From Paraburkholderia dinghuensis (lineage in GTDB: Bacteria; Pseudomonadota; Gammaproteobacteria; Burkholderiales; Burkholderiaceae), in assembly GCF_003837865.1 (NCBI RefSeq), contig NZ_RQIS01000010.1:62001-126000 (forward strand): a stretch of 64,000 nt of DNA, given 5' to 3'. The notes below the pieces were generated by a model. The model saw only the letters and a list, made by a program, of their open reading frames with translations. It was not told the origin of the DNA and searched no databases. Both the position numbers and the translations under genes were made by a program. The number at the start of each line of letters is the position of its first letter. Positions within the stretch are counted from its first letter, which is position 1. This document shows positions 53,453-63,087 of the stretch, one piece after another.

Positions 53453-54904
53453 TTACAGGCCGCCCATGCACATGTACTTGACGACGACGTAGTCATCGAC
53501 GCCGTAATGCGAGCCTTCGCGGCCGAGGCCCGACTGCTTCACGCCGCCGAACGGCGCGACTTCGTTCGAGATCAGGCCAGTGTTGATGCCCACCATGCCA
53601 TATTCGAGCGCCTCGGCGACTCGCCATACGCGGCCGATGTCGCGGCTATAGAAGTACGCCGCAAGACCGAACTCGGTATCGTTCGCCATCCTGATCACTT
53701 CTTCATCCGTCGAGAAGCGGAACAGCGGGGCGAGCGGGCCGAACGTCTCGTCGCGCGCGACCTTCATCGCGGGCGTCACGCCCGTGAGGATCGTCGGTTC
53801 GAAGAAGCCGTGGCCAAGCGCGTGGCGTTTGCCGCCCGTGATGACCTGCGCACCCTTCGCGAGCGCGTCTTCGATGTGCGATTCCACCTTCAGCACGGCG
53901 GCTTCGTTGATGAGCGGACCCTGCGTCACGCCCGCTTCGGTGCCGAGGCCGACCTTCAGCTTTTCGACGGCATCGCGCAGTTTGGCCGCGAACGTGTCGT
54001 ACACCTTGTCGTGAACGTAGAAGCGGTTCGTGCAGACGCAGGTCTGGCCGCTGTTGCGATACTTCGATGCGACGGCGCCCGCAACGGCCGCGTCGATGTC
54101 GGCGTCGTCGAACACGATGAACGGCGCGTTGCCGCCCAGTTCGAGCGAAACCTTCTTGACGGTCGGCGCGCATTGGCCCATCAGCAGACGGCCCACCGGC
54201 GTCGAGCCCGTGAACGACAGCTTGCGCACGGTCGGGTTGCTCGTCAGTTCGCCGCCGATCGCCTTGGGGTCGCCGGTGATGACGCTGAAGATGCCTGCCG
54301 GCACGCCCGCGCGCTGCGCGAGCACGGCCATGGCGAGCGCGGAGAACGGCGTGGCTTCAGCCGGCTTCACGACGATCGGGCAGCCAGCGGCCAGCGCCGG
54401 GCCGACCTTGCGGGTGATCATCGCGGCGGGGAAATTCCACGGCGTGATCGCTGCGCAGACGCCGACCGGCTCCTTCGTGACGACGAGGCGGCGGTCGTTC
54501 GCGACCGTCGGGATCGTGTCGCCGTAGATGCGCTTGCCTTCTTCCGCGAACCATTCGAGGAACGAGGCGGCGTAGCCGATTTCGCCTTTCGCTTCGGCGA
54601 GCGGCTTGCCTTGTTCGGTGGTGAGGATCAGCGCGAGGTCGTCGGCGTTTTCGACCATCAGGTCGTGCCACTTGCGCAGGATTGCGCCGCGCTCTTTGGC
54701 GGTCTTCGCGCGCCAGGCCGGCCAGGCGGTGTTTGCGGCGGCGATCGCGCGTTTCGTTTCCGCCGCGCCCATGCGCGGCACCGTGCCGAGCAGTGCGCCG
54801 GTGGCGGGGTTCGTCACGTCCAGCGTGGCGCCATCGTCGGCGCCTTGCCATTCGCCGGCGAGGAACGCCTTGTTTTGCAGCAGCGATGCGTCTTTCAGGT
54901 TCAT
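53453..54904 (-). CDS. gabD: Succinate-semialdehyde dehydrogenase (NADP-type, GabD-like)
   Basis: Encodes 483 residues, with GGAG 7 bases before the ATG. The ALDH catalytic Cys is in NSGQTCVCTNRFYV, the general-base Glu in SLELGGNAPFIVFDDAD, cofactor loop in FTGSTPVGRLLM, and the end GREGSHYGVDDYVVVKYMCMGGL (quoted in part) is typical of GabD. It oxidises succinate semialdehyde to succinate in GABA catabolism. It is about 155 bases downstream of gabT on the same strand. Confidence 0.94.
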   Translation of the reverse strand: MNLKDASLLQNKAFLAGEWQGADDGATLDVTNPATGALLGTVPRMGAAETKRAIAAANTAWPAWRAKTAKERGAILRKWHDLMVENADDLALILTTEQGKPLAEAKGEIGYAASFLEWFAEEGKRIYGDTIPTVANDRRLVVTKEPVGVCAAITPWNFPAAMITRKVGPALAAGCPIVVKPAEATPFSALAMAVLAQRAGVPAGIFSVITGDPKAIGGELTSNPTVRKLSFTGSTPVGRLLMGQCAPTVKKVSLELGGNAPFIVFDDADIDAAVAGAVASKYRNSGQTCVCTNRFYVHDKVYDTFAAKLRDAVEKLKVGLGTEAGVTQGPLINEAAVLKVESHIEDALAKGAQVITGGKRHALGHGFFEPTILTGVTPAMKVARDETFGPLAPLFRFSTDEEVIRMANDTEFGLAAYFYSRDIGRVWRVAEALEYGMVGINTGLISNEVAPFGGVKQSGLGREGSHYGVDDYVVVKYMCMGGL

Positions 54905-55059
54905 GGATGAACTCCGGACTAGCTTCGATTCAATTGATCAGTGATGCGAACGGATGGTGCTTTCGTGCCGCCCGTGCGTATGACTCAAAACGTCGGACGG
55001 CACAGCGGCGCGTGCCGCTGTGCCGTCCCGAGCGCGTGAGGTTACGCGCTTTCGCTCGA

Positions 55060-56349
55060 TCAGGCAGCGACGCCGACCGCTTCCTTCAGCGATTCCGCGA
55101 TGATCGCGAGCGCTTCGTCGAACACGTTGTCCGGCGTGGTCAGCGGGAACAGGAAGCGCACGACGTTCGAGTACACGCCGCAGACGAGCAGAATCAGACC
55201 GCGCTCGAGTGCCGCCGCCTGAACGCGCTTCGTGAAGTCGGCATCCGGCTCGGTCGTGCCCGGCTTGCAGAGTTCGACGGCGATCATCGCGCCCGGACCG
55301 CGCACTTCGGTGATCTGCGGGACTTCCGCCTTCAGCGCGTTGAGCTTGGCCTTGAGCTTGTCGCCGAGCTTCGTGGCGCGCTCGCAGAGCTTCTCTTCGT
55401 CGATGACGTCGAGCACCGCGTGCGCCGCCGCGACGGCCAGCGGGTTACCCGCGTAGGTGCCGCCGAGGCCGCCCGGCGCTGCTGCGTCCATGAGTTCGGC
55501 ACGGCCGACCACGCCCGACAGCGGCATGCCGCCGGCGAGGCTCTTGGCGATCGTCATCAGATCAGGCGCGACGCCATGGTGTTCCATCGCGAACAGCTTG
55601 CCCGTGCGTGCGAAGCCGGTCTGGACTTCGTCGGCGATCAGCAGGATGCCGTGCGTATCGCAGATCTTGCGCAGGCCTTGCACGAAATCCGTCGGCGCCG
55701 GGCAGAAACCGCCTTCGCCCTGAACCGGTTCGAAGATGATTGCAGCGACACGCTTCGGATCGACGTCGGCCTTGAACAGCGATTCGATGGCCTTCAGTGC
55801 GTCGGCGGTCGTGACGCCGTGGAGCGCGTTCGGATACGGCGCGTGGTAGACGTCCGACGGGAACGGGCCGAAGCCGAGCTTGTACGGGGCGACCTTGCCG
55901 GTGAGCGCCATGCCCATCAGCGTGCGACCGTGGAAGCCGCCTGCGAACGCGATCACGGCCGGACGGCCCGTTGCGGCGCGCGCGATCTTCACGGCGTTTT
56001 CGACAGCTTCAGCGCCGGTCGTGAAGAAGGTGGCCTTCTTCGCGAAGTTGCCCGGGGCACGCTTCACGATCTTCTCGGCCAGCGAAACGTAGGACTCGTA
56101 CGGCACGACCTGGTAGCAGGTGTGCGTGAAGTGGTCGAGCTGCTCGCGGACGGCAGCGATGATCTTCGGATGGCGGTGGCCCGTGTTGCACACGGCGATG
56201 CCGGCCGCGAAGTCGATGAAGCGGCGGCCTTCGACGTCCCACAGCTCCGCGTTCTCGGCGCGCGCGGCGTAGAAGTTGCACATCACGCCAACGCCGCGCG
56301 GGGTGGCGGCGTCCTTGCGGCTTACCAGTTCAGCGTTCTTCACATTCAT
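55060..56349 (-). CDS. gabT: 4-aminobutyrate aminotransferase
   Basis: Encodes 429 residues from the ATG at 56349. The ribosome binding site AAGGAG lies directly against this ATG with no gap, whereas a GTG two codons on (56343) has the ideal 6-base gap and lines up with the E. coli start, so translation may begin there. It has class III aminotransferase motifs: TTGAEAVENAVKIARAATGRPAVIAFAGGFHGRT (quoted in part), EPVQGEGGF, LIADEVQTGFARTGKLFA and the PLP lysine in TIAKSLAGGMPLSGV. It moves the GABA amino group to 2-oxoglutarate. Confidence 0.94.
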   Translation of the reverse strand: MNVKNAELVSRKDAATPRGVGVMCNFYAARAENAELWDVEGRRFIDFAAGIAVCNTGHRHPKIIAAVREQLDHFTHTCYQVVPYESYVSLAEKIVKRAPGNFAKKATFFTTGAEAVENAVKIARAATGRPAVIAFAGGFHGRTLMGMALTGKVAPYKLGFGPFPSDVYHAPYPNALHGVTTADALKAIESLFKADVDPKRVAAIIFEPVQGEGGFCPAPTDFVQGLRKICDTHGILLIADEVQTGFARTGKLFAMEHHGVAPDLMTIAKSLAGGMPLSGVVGRAELMDAAAPGGLGGTYAGNPLAVAAAHAVLDVIDEEKLCERATKLGDKLKAKLNALKAEVPQITEVRGPGAMIAVELCKPGTTEPDADFTKRVQAAALERGLILLVCGVYSNVVRFLFPLTTPDNVFDEALAIIAESLKEAVGVAA

Positions 56350-56439
56350 CTCCTTCACGGTCGATTCTGGGTATGGGTGTATCGGTGTTTCGGTGGTTTC
56401 AGGCCGCCTGGCGGCCGATGGAGCGACTATACTCAGGTT

Positions 56440-56460
56440 TGGCTCTAAATTTCAGAGCCA
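56440..56460. promoter_or_regulatory. Probable GabR operator between gabT and gabR
   Basis: TGGCTCT (56440-56446) and AGAGCCA (56454-56460) form an inverted repeat with 7-base arms and a 7-base spacer. A third half-site GGAGCCAA follows next to the gabR start (about 56478). A -10-like TATACT lies at 56428-56433. The pattern suits a MocR dimer acting on both divergent genes. Confidence 0.6.
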
Positions 56461-56489
56461 TTTAGTAAAATTCATAGGAGCCAATTTCG

Positions 56490-58079
56490 ATGCGAGCGAG
56501 CGTCCTGTCCGACTGGCTGGCCCAGCGGCTCGAGCGCGGGAGCGGTCAGCCGGTCTATCGGCAACTGCACCGGCTGCTGCAACAGGCGATCCTGTCCCGC
56601 GAATTGCCCCCGGGGACGCGCGTGCCGTCGTCGCGGCTGCTGGCGGCCGAACTGGGGATTGCGCGCAATACCGTCACGCAGGTCTACGAGCAACTGGTGC
56701 TCGAGGGGTACGTCAGCTCGGCGACCGGGCGCGGGACTTTCGTCGCGGATTCGTCGCCGGACGAGATCGTGGGTGCGAACGAGTCCGGCTACATGGGGAC
56801 GGATCGAATGGCGCTGACGCGCGGTGCCGCCGCGAGCCTGGTCCCTGCCGCGTCGCCCTCCTCGGGCAGCGCGGTGGCGCCCACAGTCGGCACGCATTCG
56901 TCGCGCGAAGCCGCACGCGCGCTCTCGTCGCGCGGCACGCGGCTGATCGCGGGTGCGGGGGTCTCGAAGCGCCAGGGCGGGGCGTTCATGCCAGGCGTGC
57001 CCGACGTTTCCCGCTTCCCGTCGCGCGTGTGGACGCGGCTGCACAACAAATACTGGCGCAGCCTGCGCCCGGACCTGCTGACTTACGCGCCGGGCGGCGG
57101 CCTCGCGCTGCTGCGTCACGTGCTCGCCGATTACCTGCGCACTTCGCGTTCGGTGCGCTGCTCGCCGGAGCAGATCATCATCACGACCGGCATCCACCAG
57201 TCGGTCGACCTGGCCGTGCGCCTGCTCACCGATTCCGGCGACGTCATCTGGACCGAGGATCCGTGTTACTGGGGCCTGCGCAGCGTGCTGCACGTGTCGG
57301 GTCTGAACTCGCGTCCGATCGCCGTGGACAGCGAAGGCATCAATCCCTCAGCCGATGACTTCGCCGCGCCGCCCAAGCTGATTCTCGTCACGCCGTCGCA
57401 TCAATATCCGCTCGGCATGGTGATGAGCCTCGCGCGCCGCCGCATGTTGCTCGAATACGCGCGCCAGCATCAATGCTGGATCATCGAGGACGATTACGAC
57501 AGCGAGTTCCGCTACGGCAGCCGTCCGCTCGCGTCGCTGCAGGGCCTCGATGATGCGGGGCAGGTGATCTATGTGGGGAGCTTTGGCAAGACACTGTTTC
57601 CGGGGTTGCGCGTGGGTTATCTGGTCGCGCCCGAGTCGCTCGCCGAGAGCTTCGCGATGGCAAGCGCCGAGCTTTATCGTGAAGGGCAGTTGCTCCAGCA
57701 GGCCGTGCTCGCGGAATTCATCGCCGAAGGGCATTTCACGTCGCACATCCGCAAGATGCGCGGGCTGTACGGGCAGCGCCGCGAGGCGCTGCTGCATGCC
57801 GCCGCGAGCCGCTACGGCGACGCGCTGCCCGCGATGGGCGGCGACGCCGGCCTGCACGTCGTGATGCAGTTGCCCGAGGGCTGCGATGACCGCGCCGTCG
57901 CGGAAGCCGCGCTCGCGCGCAATATCGTCGTGCGGCCGTTGTCGGGGTATTACGCCGAGCGTTCGCGTGCGGCGTCGGGCTTGCTGATCGGCTATGCGTG
58001 CGTGCCCGACGAGGAAATCGCGCCCGCGTTCAATACGCTGGCCGAAGCGATCGACGTGACGCTCCCGGCGATTGCCTGA
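56490..58079 (+). CDS. gabR: MocR/GabR-type regulator with aminotransferase-like domain
   Basis: Encodes 529 residues. A GntR-type winged helix-turn-helix (about residues 15-85: LPPGTRVPSSRLLAAELGIARNTVTQVYEQLVLEGYV, quoted in part) is followed by a linker with many Ser/Ala and a fold type I aminotransferase domain (about 170-520). The PLP lysine is in YVGSFGKTLFPGLRVGYL. GabR-type proteins use PLP and GABA as effectors to switch on gabTD. The divergent position to gabT strongly supports this role. An internal linker of about 75 residues is longer than usual. Confidence 0.9.
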   Translation: MRASVLSDWLAQRLERGSGQPVYRQLHRLLQQAILSRELPPGTRVPSSRLLAAELGIARNTVTQVYEQLVLEGYVSSATGRGTFVADSSPDEIVGANESGYMGTDRMALTRGAAASLVPAASPSSGSAVAPTVGTHSSREAARALSSRGTRLIAGAGVSKRQGGAFMPGVPDVSRFPSRVWTRLHNKYWRSLRPDLLTYAPGGGLALLRHVLADYLRTSRSVRCSPEQIIITTGIHQSVDLAVRLLTDSGDVIWTEDPCYWGLRSVLHVSGLNSRPIAVDSEGINPSADDFAAPPKLILVTPSHQYPLGMVMSLARRRMLLEYARQHQCWIIEDDYDSEFRYGSRPLASLQGLDDAGQVIYVGSFGKTLFPGLRVGYLVAPESLAESFAMASAELYREGQLLQQAVLAEFIAEGHFTSHIRKMRGLYGQRREALLHAAASRYGDALPAMGGDAGLHVVMQLPEGCDDRAVAEAALARNIVVRPLSGYYAERSRAASGLLIGYACVPDEEIAPAFNTLAEAIDVTLPAIA

Positions 58080-58101
58080 CAAGCAACACGGCGCAACGCG
58101 T

Positions 58102-58938
58102 TCACAGCCGGATCAGCACGGCGCCACCCGTCACGAGCGCGCACGCGATCAGGTGGCGCGCCGTGAGTTTTTCCTTCATGAAGAGCCAGCCGATCAGCAC
58201 GGCGAAGATGGAGCTGAGTTCGCGCAGCGCCGAGACCGTCGCGATCGGCAGATAGCGGAACGCTTCGATCACGAGGCAGTACGCGGTAAGCGCGATGAGG
58301 CCGGCCAGCATGCCTTTCGCGACTTCGTTCTTCGACGCGAAGAACTGCTGCCTGCCGCCGCGCAGATGCCAGACCATGACGAACTGCGGGATGTTCCAGA
58401 GCAGGTAGACCCACATGATGTAGCTGAGGCTATTGCCCGCGAGCCGCGCGCCAAGGCCATCGACGACCGAGTACGAAGCGATGAAGAAGCCCGTGAGCAG
58501 CGCATAGGGCACGCTTTCGCCGGAGAAGCGCATGCCGCGCCGGAACGCGAGCGACATGATGCCGACCGAGACGAGCGCCACGCCGGTTGCCGCGAGCGGC
58601 TTGAGCGCCTCGTGCGCGAACACGAGCGCGCCGACGAAAACGAGCATCGGCGAAAGTCCGCGCGCGATCGGATAGATTTGCCCGAAGTCGCCGCTGCGAT
58701 AGGCGCGGATCAGCGTGATGCAGTAGGCGAATTCCAGTACCACCGATGCGGCGATATACGGCCAGCTAGCGGGCAATGGTGCGGGCAGCACCATCACGCC
58801 GATCGCGCTTACGACGAGGTACGGAATCGACATCATGCCGAGCAGCCAGAGGCGGTCGCCGGACAGATGGAGAAAGGCGTTCCAGCTCGCGTGCAGAAGT
58901 GCCGAGAGCAGGACCAGCAGAACGACGAAAGTGGCCAT
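58102..58938 (-). CDS. EamA/DMT-family permease
   Basis: Encodes 278 residues with ten hydrophobic segments, in two EamA repeats. Each repeat has motifs such as ALLHASWNAFLHLSGD, GQIYPIARGLSPMLVFVGALVFAHEAL (quoted in part) and VSALRELSSIFAVLIGWLFMKEKLTARH. DMT permeases export amino acids, sugars or other small solutes. Substrate unknown. It is 120 bases downstream of phnE on the same strand and could be transcribed with phnCDE, and is convergent with gabR. Confidence 0.87.
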   Translation of the reverse strand: MATFVVLLVLLSALLHASWNAFLHLSGDRLWLLGMMSIPYLVVSAIGVMVLPAPLPASWPYIAASVVLEFAYCITLIRAYRSGDFGQIYPIARGLSPMLVFVGALVFAHEALKPLAATGVALVSVGIMSLAFRRGMRFSGESVPYALLTGFFIASYSVVDGLGARLAGNSLSYIMWVYLLWNIPQFVMVWHLRGGRQQFFASKNEVAKGMLAGLIALTAYCLVIEAFRYLPIATVSALRELSSIFAVLIGWLFMKEKLTARHLIACALVTGGAVLIRL

Positions 58939-59058
58939 CAGGGAAGGCGGGCGCGTTACGCGTCTTTGTTGTGTTGGGCTAGAACGCGATTATTCCAGCT
59001 TTTTTAGCATGCGATGCGCGCCGCCGGGATGGCTTTGCGAAAGGCGTAGTGAACGCGT

Positions 59059-59937
59059 TCAGATGACGCGCTCGCGCAGCCAGGCGGAGATGAGATCGAT
59101 CAGCGTGACTACGGCGATCACCATGATCAGCACGGCGCAGGTCTGCCCGTACTCGAATGAACGGATTTCCTCGTACAGCACGACCCCGATGCCACCGGCG
59201 CCGACCATGCCCACCACCATGGCGGAACGCACATTCGATTCGAAGCGGTAAAGCGCATACGAGATCCACAGGGGCATCACCTGGGGCAGCACACCGTAGA
59301 TGATTTCGTCGAGCGGTGTCGCGCCCGTCGCGCGCACGCCTTCGGCGGGACGCGGGTCGATGGCTTCGACCGCTTCGGCGAAGAGCTTGGCCAGCACGCC
59401 CGTCGTGTGGACCCACAGCGCAAGCACGCCCGCGAACGGGCCGAGCCCCACCGCGACGATGAACAGCATCGCGAACACCATCTCGTTGATGGCGCGGCAC
59501 GCGTCCATTGCGCGGCGCACGGGATGGCGGATCCACGCGGGCGTGAGATTGCTCGCCGACAGGAGCCCGCACGGCACCGAGCAGACGATCGAGAGCGCTG
59601 TGCCCCATAGCGCGACTGCGAGCGTCACCCACATTTCGTGGACGTAGGTACGCCACTCCGTGAATTTCGGCGGAAAGAAATCGCTTGCGAACTGGGCCAT
59701 GTTCCCGGAATCGGTGAACAGGTCGAGCGGACGCATGTCCGCGCCGCGCCACGCAGCGCCCAGCAGCATGAACAGAATGGCCCAGCCGGCCAGAGAGGAC
59801 CAACTGCGCTTCGGAGGCTGGGCCGCCACGACGCGCGGCGCGAGTGCATCAGCCGGCGCCGGGCGTGCCATGGGCGTCGGCTGCGCGCCGGCGCTGTCCT
59901 GCACGACGCGCGCGGCGTCGAGGTCCGTCGTGTTCAT
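59059..59937 (-). CDS. phnE: Phosphonate ABC transporter permease
   Basis: Encodes 292 residues. A Pro/Ala-rich N-terminal cytoplasmic stretch (about 40 residues) precedes membrane segments. The permease EAA-like loop reads [45 protein letters not shown] (quoted in part), as in PhnE. It forms the inner membrane channel for phosphonate uptake. The start overlaps the phnD stop by 4 bases (ATGA). Confidence 0.93.
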   Translation of the reverse strand: MNTTDLDAARVVQDSAGAQPTPMARPAPADALAPRVVAAQPPKRSWSSLAGWAILFMLLGAAWRGADMRPLDLFTDSGNMAQFASDFFPPKFTEWRTYVHEMWVTLAVALWGTALSIVCSVPCGLLSASNLTPAWIRHPVRRAMDACRAINEMVFAMLFIVAVGLGPFAGVLALWVHTTGVLAKLFAEAVEAIDPRPAEGVRATGATPLDEIIYGVLPQVMPLWISYALYRFESNVRSAMVVGMVGAGGIGVVLYEEIRSFEYGQTCAVLIMVIAVVTLIDLISAWLRERVI

Positions 59938-60908
59938 TGCTTCGACGTTGCGGCGAGCGCGCTGATTTTCGCGTCGATGGCCGCGATCTGGCTCTTGCGG
60001 TCGCCCTCGGAGAGACTCGTATCGGCGGCGATCTTCTGCTTCTGCTGGAACAGCGCGATCTGGCGGACCGGATCCAGTTGTGCGTCCGTCGACGGTGCGA
60101 AGCCGGCGTAGCCCGTGATGTCAGCCATAATCTTCTTCTCGCGCGGATCGGTCTTGGCGTAGTGATAGAAGAAGTCACGCAGCTTCTGTTTCGTCGCTTC
60201 AGGCAGATCCTTGCGGAAGACGAGCGGGTCGGACGGGATGAGCGGAGAAGTCCACAGCACGCGCACCTGCTGGAAGCGATCCGGGTGCTTCTTCTCCAGC
60301 GTCGCGAGCTCTTCCGTGTTGTTGGTCGCGATATCGACCTTGTTGTTCACCACGGCGAGCAGGTTCGCTTCGTGGCTCGACGGCAGCACGGTCTTGAACG
60401 ACGTCGAGTTGACCGGCACGTTGTGCTGCGCGAACAGGTAGTAGCCCGGGACCAGCGTGCCCGAGGTCGAGTTCGGATCGCCCCAGCCGAGCGTCACGTC
60501 TTTCGTGTTCTTGAACACGTCGTCGAGCGTCTTGAAACGGCTGTTGACGTTGGTGATCAGAATCGATTTGTAGCCCGTGTCGCCGTTTGCGTACAGCACC
60601 TTCGCAAATACTTCGCCATCCGAACGATCTACGGCTTGCATTGCCGACGCATTGCCGAAATAGCCGATCTGCACCTTGTTGAAGCGCATGCCTTCGATAA
60701 TGCCCGAGTAGTCGGTTGCGAAGAATGCCTCGACGTGCAGGCCGGTCTGGCGATTCAGATCATCGATGAACGGCTGCCAGCGCTGTTTGAGCACCGCGGA
60801 CGAATCCGTGGAGATGATGCCGAAGCTCAGGTCTTCGGCATGCGCAGCGGTGCCGGAAAACGCGACGCAAGCGGCGCTCGCGGCGAGCAGGGAGCGAAGC
60901 AGTTTCAT
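59934..60908 (-). CDS. phnD: Phosphonate-binding periplasmic protein
   Basis: Encodes 324 residues with a signal peptide (cleavage after AHA at about residue 24). Family motifs are [60 protein letters not shown] (quoted in part), [20 protein letters not shown] and [18 protein letters not shown]. It delivers phosphonates to PhnE and PhnC. Start 33 bases after the phnC stop. Confidence 0.94.
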   Translation of the reverse strand: MKLLRSLLAASAACVAFSGTAAHAEDLSFGIISTDSSAVLKQRWQPFIDDLNRQTGLHVEAFFATDYSGIIEGMRFNKVQIGYFGNASAMQAVDRSDGEVFAKVLYANGDTGYKSILITNVNSRFKTLDDVFKNTKDVTLGWGDPNSTSGTLVPGYYLFAQHNVPVNSTSFKTVLPSSHEANLLAVVNNKVDIATNNTEELATLEKKHPDRFQQVRVLWTSPLIPSDPLVFRKDLPEATKQKLRDFFYHYAKTDPREKKIMADITGYAGFAPSTDAQLDPVRQIALFQQKQKIAADTSLSEGDRKSQIAAIDAKISALAATSKQ

Positions 60909-60941
60909 GGGTTACGGTCCGTTTTCAGGGGGGGAAATCGT

Positions 60942-61766
60942 TCAGGCCACTTTCGGCTGCGTGCCGAAGTGGTTTGCAGCAGTCGGGGCCGCGGGGTCGA
61001 GCAGTTCACGCGCGGCGCTGCCGTAAAGCTGTTGAAGGAGCGCGGGTGTGAGCGCCGCGCTCGGGCCGTCGTAGACGACGCGGCCGTCGCGCAGCGCGAT
61101 CGTGCGCGCACAGTACTGCATGGCGATATCGACCTGATGCAGCGACACGACCACGGTCAGCCGGTGATTGCGGTTCAGCATGGTCAACATGTCCATCACG
61201 CGGCGCGACGATTCGGGGTCCAGCGAGGCGATCGGTTCGTCGGCGAGAATGAGGCGCGCGTGCTGGACGAGCGCGCGCGCAAGCGCCGCGCGCTGCTGCT
61301 GGCCACCCGAGAGATTCGCGGCGCGTTCGTGCACCTTGTCGCCGATGCCCACTTCCGCGAGCGCCTGCCGCGAGCGTTCGCGTTCGCTTTGCGGAAAGCG
61401 CTTGAGCAGACGGCGCCACAGCGGCAGGCGCGCGAGCGCGCCGATCAGCACATTCGTCTCGACCGTGAGCCGGTGCACGAGATTGAACTGCTGGAACACG
61501 AAGCCGATGTCGCGACGGATGCTGCGCACCTCGCGCACGATACGGCCGTTCTGCTGAATGGGGCGGCCGAGAATTTCGATCTGCGAAGGTTGCGGGTCCG
61601 AAGCAGTGAAGCCCGCGATGTGACGTAGAAGCGTGGACTTGCCCGAGCCCGATGCACCGATCAGCGCAACCATCTCGCCGATACCGACGCGCAGGTTGAT
61701 TTCGTCGAGTGCCTTGCGGCCGCTCGAAAAGGTCTTCGACAGGCGTTCGATGCGTATGGCGTCCAT
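60942..61766 (-). CDS. phnC: Phosphonate ABC transporter ATPase
   Basis: Encodes 274 residues: Walker [10 protein letters not shown], signature [18 protein letters not shown], Walker [22 protein letters not shown]. The PhnC-specific [26 protein letters not shown] (quoted in part) is present. First gene of the phnCDE operon. Upstream lies the shared PhnF-type palindrome at 61854. Confidence 0.94.
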   Translation of the reverse strand: MDAIRIERLSKTFSSGRKALDEINLRVGIGEMVALIGASGSGKSTLLRHIAGFTASDPQPSQIEILGRPIQQNGRIVREVRSIRRDIGFVFQQFNLVHRLTVETNVLIGALARLPLWRRLLKRFPQSERERSRQALAEVGIGDKVHERAANLSGGQQQRAALARALVQHARLILADEPIASLDPESSRRVMDMLTMLNRNHRLTVVVSLHQVDIAMQYCARTIALRDGRVVYDGPSAALTPALLQQLYGSAARELLDPAAPTAANHFGTQPKVA

Positions 61767-61852
61767 TTCAGTTCGCGACCGGAGTCAGGCGTAAGCCGTT
61801 GTGTCGGGGACATTCTAGAAAGTGAGTGTGACGGTTGAGTGAAGGCGTCGCG

Positions 61853-61863
61853 ACGTCTAGACG
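61853..61863. promoter_or_regulatory. Probable PhnF operator upstream of phnC
   Basis: CGTCTAGACG (61854-61863) is a perfect 10-bp palindrome and with its leading A equals the core of the site between phnG and phnF (43608-43618). It is about 90 bases before the phnC start, in the region shared with the divergent carboxypeptidase gene. TTCTAGAA at 61813-61820 is another small palindrome nearby. Confidence 0.66.
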
Positions 61864-62049
61864 ACTATATGTTTTCGCGGTGTTTTCGAGGCGGCATGTG
61901 ACAGCCGCGTGACGCCTCGAATGTGACACGCGCACGGCGGCGTGAAGGGGCTATATTGTGGTTTACAGATGTGCTGTCCCCTGTTTCATGGCCACGCGCG
62001 GCAGAGTCTTTTCATACAACTTTCGAACCGGCGCCGGAGGACTGCATCG

Positions 62050-63087
62050 ATGTCACAAGCTCTGAGCTTCCTCCCCGACAGCTTTGCCGAATATGAGGAT
62101 CTCAAGTCGATCCTCGATGACGGCAGCCGCTGGTTCCAGATCCGCAGCGAGGGTGAGGTGGAAGTGCGCGGCCGTATGTTCGACCTGTTCGTCGCGAGCA
62201 TTGGATCGAACGATCCGTCCGCGCCTGCCATCGGCTTTTTCGGTGGCATTCACGGACTCGAGCGCATTGGCTCGCAACTCGTGCTGGATTACATGCGCGC
62301 GCTCGTGGACCGGCTCGCGTGGGACGAACTGCTCATGCGGCAGCTCGAATCGGTGCGGCTCGTGATGTTTCCTATCGTCAATCCCGGCGGCATGTGGCTC
62401 GCCACACGCGCGAACCCGAGCGGCGTCGATCTGATGCGCAACGCGCCGCAGGACGCCGACGGTCACGTCCCGTTTCTCGCAGGCGGTCAGCGTCTCGGCC
62501 GATGGCTCCCGTGGTATCGCGGGCATCGCGGCGAGCCGATGGAGATCGAGGCGGCGGCGCTACTGAGGATCGTCGAAGAGGAACTGACGCAGCGGCCGCT
62601 CAGTTTCGCGCTCGACTGCCACTCGGGCTACGGCTGGGGCGACAGCATCTGGTTTCCGTATGCGCGCACGCATCAGCTCATGCGTCATCTACCCGAAATG
62701 TACGTACTCAAGACGATGTTCGAGCACGCGCATCCGCATCACGGCTACACCTTCGAGCCACAGAGCCATCAATACCTGCTGCACGGCGATCTCTGGGACT
62801 TCGCCTACGATCGCGCACCTACGCAAAATGCGTTCTTGCCGCTCACGCTCGAACTGGGCTCGTGGCTCTGGATCAAGAAAAATCCGCGGCAGATTTTCTT
62901 GCGCCAGGGCATGTTCAATCCGTTGCTTCAGCATCGCACGGCGCGCGTGCTGCGGCGTCACACGAATCTGTTCGAGTTTCTCACGCGCGCCGCGTATTCC
63001 TCGTCGCATTGGCTGCCGCAAGGGCGGCCGCGGCAGCAGTTGCTGCACCGCGCGATCGAACATTGGTATCGCAAGTCCGACGTATGA
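62050..63087 (+). CDS. M14-type zinc carboxypeptidase family protein
   Basis: Encodes 345 residues from the ATG at 62050 with GGAGG about 9 bases before. The zinc site is visible: His68 and Glu71 in GGIHGLERIG and His191 in ALDCHSGYGWG. The catalytic Glu is Glu269 in LTLELGSW. NPGGMW...GVDLMRN (about 111-131) carries the carboxylate-binding Arg/Asn of M14 peptidases. No signal peptide, so it acts in the cytoplasm. The target is unknown, and peptide or amino-acid-conjugate hydrolysis is likely. The last 60 residues are a basic helical extension. Overlaps the next gene by 4 bases. Confidence 0.83.
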   Translation: MSQALSFLPDSFAEYEDLKSILDDGSRWFQIRSEGEVEVRGRMFDLFVASIGSNDPSAPAIGFFGGIHGLERIGSQLVLDYMRALVDRLAWDELLMRQLESVRLVMFPIVNPGGMWLATRANPSGVDLMRNAPQDADGHVPFLAGGQRLGRWLPWYRGHRGEPMEIEAAALLRIVEEELTQRPLSFALDCHSGYGWGDSIWFPYARTHQLMRHLPEMYVLKTMFEHAHPHHGYTFEPQSHQYLLHGDLWDFAYDRAPTQNAFLPLTLELGSWLWIKKNPRQIFLRQGMFNPLLQHRTARVLRRHTNLFEFLTRAAYSSSHWLPQGRPRQQLLHRAIEHWYRKSDV

